NCBI GenBank assembly: GCA_013215025.1 | Contig: JABSRR010000027.1 | Coordinates: 1 to 10,909 of the forward strand | DNA: 10,909 nucleotides | Direction: 5' to 3' | From: Pseudomonadales bacterium | Lineage (GTDB): Bacteria > Pseudomonadota > Gammaproteobacteria > Pseudomonadales > DT-91 | In this document: positions 7,670-10,909 of the stretch, in pieces | Layout: each line of letters opens with the position of its first letter | Numbering within the stretch: position 1 is the first letter of the stretch | Program-made: the position numbers and the translations under genes | The notes under the pieces: generated by a model | Databases searched by the model: none | The model's input: only the letters and a program-made list of their open reading frames with translations | Told to the model about the DNA's origin: nothing

Positions 7670-8057
7670 CCAGCATTATAAGCAACTGACCGTGTATCTG
7701 CTGAGCGTCGGTTTTTTTGCCGCGGGGCTGATGCACTTCATCTATGACAGCGAGCTGGCTCGGATTACCCCGCTGCCGTATGCGCTTGAACTGGTCTGGC
7801 TGACGGGTCTGATGGAATTTGGCTTTGCGCTTTACTTATTGCAAAACAAACAGCACCCATTAACCGGCCTGTTGATCGCCTGCTTTTTATTGGCGGTGCT
7901 GCCGGCCAATATTTATATGGCGCTTGAGCGCATCCCAATGTTCGGCAAAACCCTACCTGACTGGGCAGCATGGTTACGGGTAGCCATGCAGCTGCCATTA
8001 ATTGCGCTAGTGCTTTGGGCCACTCATCGCCCTGCGGTTGTTCAGCGTATGCAATAA
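7656..8057 (+). CDS. DoxX-like small integral membrane protein
   Basis: The 133-residue product has four predicted membrane helices at about 11-28, 43-62, 69-88 and 106-123. The landmarks AAGLMHF (22-28), WLTGLMEFG near 48-56, LPANIYMAL at 82-90 and LRVAMQLPL at 107-115 match the DoxX-like (COG4270) pattern, in which relatives read HF, SGxxE, PANIYMA and RLPLQ. Its role is not established; some DoxX proteins are linked to quinone or thiol redox reactions. I chose the ATG at 7656, which overlaps the SDR end by 14 bases. The frame can be extended back to a TTG at 7611, but the extra residues lie wholly inside the SDR coding region and are not hydrophobic. No good ribosome binding site precedes 7656, so translation is likely coupled to the SDR gene. 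The family call is moderate. Confidence 0.8.
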   Translation: MSRNSQHYKQLTVYLLSVGFFAAGLMHFIYDSELARITPLPYALELVWLTGLMEFGFALYLLQNKQHPLTGLLIACFLLAVLPANIYMALERIPMFGKTLPDWAAWLRVAMQLPLIALVLWATHRPAVVQRMQ

Positions 8058-8135
8058 AAGCAGATCTGAGTTTGCACATGCTATTAGCTTTTTAGCACAC
8101 AAGTTAAAGATGGCTGCATCAACTGGAGGCTTAAT

Positions 8136-8417
8136 ATGCAAGCAATATGGCAAGATACCGTCATCGCTCAAAGCGACAATACCGTGGTGGTCGAAGGAAA
8201 TCACTATTTTCCTGCCGCCGACGTAAATATGCAGTATTTTTCAGCGTCAGCAACAACCAGCAGCTGTGGCTGGAAAGGCACGGCCAATTATTATGATATT
8301 CAGGTTCAAGATCATCACAACCCTGATGCTGCATGGTATTATGCCGAGCCTAAGCCTCGGGCAGCGCATATCAAAGGATATGTGGCGTTTTGGAAAGGCG
8401 TTACCGTGTCTGAGTAA
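8136..8417 (+). CDS. DUF427 family protein
   Basis: A compact 93-residue cytoplasmic protein. The DUF427 landmarks are all present: VVVEGNHYFP at 17-26, CGWKGTANYY at 44-53, and the segment from NPDAAWYY (62-69) through EPKPRAAHIKGYVAFW (71-86). The domain covers nearly the whole protein, so it is a single-domain, full-length member. The fold is a small beta-structure; I know of no established biochemical role. TGGAGG at 8124-8129, six bases before the ATG, decides the start. The gap of 78 bases from the DoxX gene could hold a promoter, but I see none that is convincing. The last codons and stop are duplicated directly downstream as a 20-bp tandem repeat. Whether it shares a transcript with the SDR and DoxX genes cannot be read from the sequence. 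Confidence 0.93.
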   Translation: MQAIWQDTVIAQSDNTVVVEGNHYFPAADVNMQYFSASATTSSCGWKGTANYYDIQVQDHHNPDAAWYYAEPKPRAAHIKGYVAFWKGVTVSE

Positions 8418-8439
8418 GCGTTACCGTGTCTGAGTAAGC
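8398..8439 (+). repeat. 20-bp tandem duplication across the DUF427 stop codon
   Basis: The 20-base unit GCGTTACCGTGTCTGAGTAA occurs at 8398-8417 and again, without any change, at 8418-8437; two more bases continue the period to 8439. The first copy encodes the last residues and stop of the DUF427 gene, while the second copy, with its own TAA at 8435-8437, is untranslated. The perfect identity suggests a recent slippage or short duplication event. Confidence 0.95.
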
Positions 8440-8518
8440 ACTGTTGTCAGCTGTGAAGCTACTGTAAAAAGCACGCTGCTTAGCCAAAGCTGCAGACCCT
8501 TAGAAAAGGACTTTATCA

Positions 8519-8854
8519 ATGCATAATCGCCTTTGGCGTAATCGAATAAAATCGCTAGCCATGCTTGCTGTGCCGATTGTATTTATTGCCTGCCAGCAAG
8601 CTCAGCAACAGTCTACAGGCCCAGCTTGGATTGATTACAGCTGTGATAATGGCGCGCTGTTGCAGCTGCAGTTTGATCCACAGCAGCAAACTGCAAGCAT
8701 GATGTATCAATCCCAGCGCTACAGCCTGCAACAAATGCGCACAGCTTCAGGCTTCGGCTATCAGAATGACTATTGGCAACTGCAAGGCAAGGGCAACAGC
8801 TTGCTAGTACAGTCGCCTAATGCAAAAGCTATGCACTGCTCTGCCAATTCATAA
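8519..8854 (+). CDS. MliC-like lipoprotein, putative C-type lysozyme inhibitor
   Basis: The 111-residue precursor has a basic N-terminus (RLWRNRIK), a hydrophobic stretch and Cys25 in VFIAC, a lipobox-like site with an unusual Phe at -3. It is therefore probably a lipoprotein facing the periplasm. A Gln-rich linker leads to one MliC-type domain: YSCDNGALLQLQFD near 40-53, TASGFGYQND at 75-84, WQLQGKGNSLLV near 86-97 and Cys107. Cys42 and Cys107 probably form the disulfide. In P. aeruginosa MliC, Ser89 and Lys103 contact the lysozyme active site; here Ser77 and Lys91 have the same spacing of 14 and the same local context. That supports inhibition of host or predator C-type lysozyme, although it is an inference from similarity. 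AAGGA at 8506-8510 supports the ATG at 8519. The gene converges with the CoA-lyase gene, leaving 12 bases between their stops and no visible hairpin terminator. Confidence 0.78.
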   Translation: MHNRLWRNRIKSLAMLAVPIVFIACQQAQQQSTGPAWIDYSCDNGALLQLQFDPQQQTASMMYQSQRYSLQQMRTASGFGYQNDYWQLQGKGNSLLVQSPNAKAMHCSANS

Positions 8855-8866
8855 GCATGTTCACAT

Positions 8867-9859
8867 TTACGCGAAAAAGCGCTGCTCTGCTTCAGCTGGA
8901 ATAGGCATATTGGTAATTTTTGCTTTTTGTAGCAGCTCCCAATAGTAACGATAGGTTGCACGATCGTGCAGCTCACCTTGATACTGAATAGGACCCCAGT
9001 CTTTATCCTGCGCCGCCATAAGAATATTGGCACCATCAATCACCTCTGAGTAGTCTGGCTTCATAGCGTCAACAATCGCGGTAATTTGAGTAGGATAGAT
9101 ACTCCACATGCGCAAAAAACCAAATTCATTGCGCGCTCGTGAGGCATCGTCAAAGGTTTGATATGGGCTTTTCAAGTCCAAAGTGACATTGTGTGCTGGC
9201 ACAATACCATTACACAGAGCCGCCGCGGTAACCTCGGTTTTCGCGCGACGCAATAGCTCATGATCAAACTGGCCGGGGCTGCGCATACAGCTAGCAGGTA
9301 TAGCGCCATGATGGCCTGAAACGAAATCCATCATGCCAAAATCTAACACCTGAATCCAAGGCAGGGTTGCAATTTGATGAATATCACGTAAAGCGCCATG
9401 TGTTTCTATTAGCACGTGCACCGGAATCTCACGCGATACACCATGCGTTTCACAGCTAGTCTGCAGATATTCGATCATGCTTTTAACTTGTGCATACTCT
9501 GTTGATTTTGGCAGCGTGATATAAGCAACTTTGTCGCCGATACCTGGCACAATAATGTCGATATCTTTTTGCCAGTGCGGATGAGAAAAATCATGAATTC
9601 TAACGCCTGCCATATGATGCTTATTCGCATCACTCGACAAGACTTTCACAACCATTTCTGCATGTGCCTGCTCTTGACCCGTTGCAGCGCCATCTTCACA
9701 ATCACAGGTAATGTCGAATACTGGGCCAATCTTATCTTGCATTTCTAAGGCTTTCAGAATTAATTTTTCAGAGCCGGCAAAATGCTCACAGCTTGGAATA
9801 ATTGGAAACGGTTTTTCACCTGAAAAAAGGGCTTCTTTAGGGTGTGTGGCTTGGCTCAT
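8867..9859 (-). CDS. HpcH/HpaI (CitE-like) CoA-ester lyase, probably malyl-/beta-methylmalyl-CoA lyase
   Basis: A 330-residue TIM-barrel enzyme of the citrate lyase beta/malyl-CoA lyase superfamily. It should reversibly cleave a 3-hydroxy-acyl-CoA ester such as malyl-CoA or beta-methylmalyl-CoA into glyoxylate plus acetyl- or propionyl-CoA. Visible motifs are FDITCDCEDGA near 48-58, GVRIHD with Arg87, IETHGALRDI at 151-160 with Glu152, and VLDFGMMDFVSGHHGA at 171-186 with Asp178; Glu152 and Asp178 would bind Mg2+. WSIYPTQI at 252-259 is the substrate loop. It resembles the branch with the PSCEHFAGSEKLI start and DRATYRYYWELLQKAK tail, common in beta- and some gammaproteobacteria, rather than Rhodobacter Mcl1. 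AGGAG (9866-9870 on the - strand), six bases before the ATG, supports the start. The mesaconyl-CoA hydratase-like gene lies directly upstream. A citramalyl-CoA lyase is a possible alternative. Confidence 0.85.
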   Translation of the reverse strand: MSQATHPKEALFSGEKPFPIIPSCEHFAGSEKLILKALEMQDKIGPVFDITCDCEDGAATGQEQAHAEMVVKVLSSDANKHHMAGVRIHDFSHPHWQKDIDIIVPGIGDKVAYITLPKSTEYAQVKSMIEYLQTSCETHGVSREIPVHVLIETHGALRDIHQIATLPWIQVLDFGMMDFVSGHHGAIPASCMRSPGQFDHELLRRAKTEVTAAALCNGIVPAHNVTLDLKSPYQTFDDASRARNEFGFLRMWSIYPTQITAIVDAMKPDYSEVIDGANILMAAQDKDWGPIQYQGELHDRATYRYYWELLQKAKITNMPIPAEAEQRFFA

Positions 9860-9874
9860 AATAAGCTCCTAACG

Positions 9875-9904
9875 GTTATATTATTTATGTCAGCGAGGAA
9901 TCAA
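9875..9904 (-). promoter_or_regulatory. Weak candidate internal promoter between the hydratase and lyase genes
   Basis: Read on the - strand, TTGATT (9899-9904, inside the last codons of the hydratase gene) is followed after 18 bases by TATAAC (9875-9880). The gap between the genes is AT-rich. The predicted start of transcription would fall within or beside the AGGAG of the lyase gene, which argues against it as the main promoter. The match may well be chance. Confidence 0.22.
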
Positions 9905-10909
9905 AACGGTATAATCTAGCGCTAACACAACGTTTTCATGATATTTTTTTGTTTCTTTATTAAAAATCTCGGGCACCGCTTCAGCAGCAATATTCTTAAG
10001 CCCCCAAGTATTTAATCTGAGTGCCGCAACGTCGGTTCTGCCTGGCAGGTCTATTTTCTCTACCACCTGGCTCAGTGCATAAATCGTATCGCCGGCAAAT
10101 GTAGGTGCCAGATGACTACCGCCATTGATCGCCAAGATATTGGTAGCATTAGCTAAGCCGTTAAAGCTGAGCGCTCGACAAATAGAGATAATATGGCCGC
10201 CATAAATTAAGCGCTGCTTAAACTGACTGTTTTGCATATGCACCTGATCAAAATGAACCCGAGCATTATTTTGATACAGCTTTGTCGCCAAGGTGTGATC
10301 ACTGTCATCGATAGTCATACCAACAATATGGTCAATCATCTCGCCCTCAACATAATCGTCGAAGGTATATGCGCTTCCTGAAAGCTCTAGCGAAAGTTGA
10401 CTATAGTCAAGCTGCTCTGGCACCTGTAAATGCTGCAGCGCCACCTGTTCTGGCAACTCCGGCACCGAGCTTGGCACGGTGGGATGTTGCGCATCACGTT
10501 TATGCACCATCACCCAGCGATTCCATCGCAGCACCGTTTGATCATGTTGGTTACGAGCAACTGACTCAACATATACAATGCCTGACTTGCCGTTGCGGTT
10601 TTCACGTAAACCAATTACGCTTGAGCTAACCGAGATAGTATCGCCAATATATACCGGTGTGATAAAGCGAATATCGGCATAGCCCAAATTCGCCACTGCG
10701 TTCAGCGACACATCGTCGACGGTTTTGCCAAAGGCAATATGAAACAACAGTAAATCATCAACCAGAGCTGCATCATGGCCAATGCTTTGCGCCGCCTGTT
10801 GTGAGCTGGATAAGATAAATCGACTACCTGTTAGCGCGGTATAGAGTGAAGCATCGCCTGCGGTTATTGTGCGAGGCGTGGCGTGATGTAAAACTTGGCC
10901 AATGCTGAA
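9890..10909 (-). CDS. mch: MaoC-type double-hotdog mesaconyl-CoA hydratase (beta-methylmalyl-CoA dehydratase), 5' end outside the window
   Basis: The frame is open to the right edge. Past the TTG at 10745-10747 it continues for 54 more codons reading FSIGQVLHHATPRTITAGDA..., a typical N-terminus for this family, so the TTG is internal and only a few residues are missing. The 339 visible residues form two hotdog domains. The first contains TAGDASLYTALTGSRF (about 16-31) and FHIAFGKTVDDVSLNAVANLGYADIRF (about 56-82). The second contains MTIDDSDHTLATKLYQNNARVHFD (about 198-221), a conserved GGHIISICRALSFNGLAN stretch (about 237-254), TFAGDTIYALS and LPGRTDV. From memory this pattern closely matches mesaconyl-CoA hydratase of the ethylmalonyl-CoA and 3-hydroxypropionate pathways. 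It would hydrate mesaconyl-CoA to beta-methylmalyl-CoA. The lyase gene begins 30 bases downstream on the same strand, so the two probably form an operon. Substrate assignment is inferred. Confidence 0.82.
   Translation of the reverse strand, partial: FSIGQVLHHATPRTITAGDASLYTALTGSRFILSSSQQAAQSIGHDAALVDDLLLFHIAFGKTVDDVSLNAVANLGYADIRFITPVYIGDTISVSSSVIGLRENRNGKSGIVYVESVARNQHDQTVLRWNRWVMVHKRDAQHPTVPSSVPELPEQVALQHLQVPEQLDYSQLSLELSGSAYTFDDYVEGEMIDHIVGMTIDDSDHTLATKLYQNNARVHFDQVHMQNSQFKQRLIYGGHIISICRALSFNGLANATNILAINGGSHLAPTFAGDTIYALSQVVEKIDLPGRTDVAALRLNTWGLKNIAAEAVPEIFNKETKKYHENVVLALDYTVLIPR

Noticed and set aside
8466..8481. Short hairpin AAGCA-CGC-TGCTT with an adjacent A run, resembling a - strand terminator below the lyase gene.
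   Set aside because: The stem has five base pairs of mixed composition and lies beyond the convergent lipoprotein gene, far from the lyase stop; too weak to call.

Overview
The window is an ordinary, gene-dense chromosomal segment from what looks like a gammaproteobacterium. Moderate base composition, few intergenic bases and the protein sequences all fit this. The block dprA-tsaC-hemF-aroE is, from memory, the arrangement of the Pseudomonas PA0021-PA0025 region without its qor gene. A marine Cellvibrionales/Spongiibacteraceae-like host is a guess that only a search could settle. Both edges cut through genes: dprA on the left and a MaoC-type hydratase on the right.

Layout, left to right. Positions 3-3297 hold housekeeping genes on the + strand: dprA (DNA processing and transformation), tsaC (tRNA t6A synthesis), hemF (aerobic haem synthesis) and aroE (shikimate pathway). 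tsaC has a consensus-like -10 box so close to its ATG that its mRNA may be leaderless. hemF and aroE are one base apart, and aroE overlaps the next gene by one base (TAATG). That next gene encodes a DUF481 outer-membrane barrel protein (3297-4373). Still on the + strand follow a stand-alone MMPL/RND-type inner-membrane exporter (4450-6747), a classical SDR oxidoreductase with an unusual Ser/Thr/Asn repeat insert (6797-7669), an overlapping DoxX-like four-helix membrane protein (7656-8057), a DUF427 protein (8136-8417) and a small MliC-like lipoprotein (8519-8854).

On the - strand, converging with the lipoprotein gene across only 12 bases, lies a two-gene metabolic unit transcribed leftwards. 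It has a double-hotdog MaoC protein closely resembling mesaconyl-CoA hydratase (9890 to the right edge) and an HpcH/HpaI CitE-like CoA-ester lyase (8867-9859). Together they would interconvert mesaconyl-CoA and a malyl-type CoA ester and cleave or form the ester, for example with glyoxylate plus propionyl-CoA.

There is no gene-free stretch over 300 bases; the longest gap is 8418-8518. I see no tRNA, rRNA, CRISPR array, insertion sequence, phage gene or convincing rho-independent terminator. I did not find a new multi-gene system. The points worth a second look are small-scale: a 20-bp tandem duplication across a stop codon, a 15-bp repeat expansion inside an enzyme, the possible leaderless tsaC transcript, altered motifs in DprA and TsaC, and the metabolic pair at the right edge.
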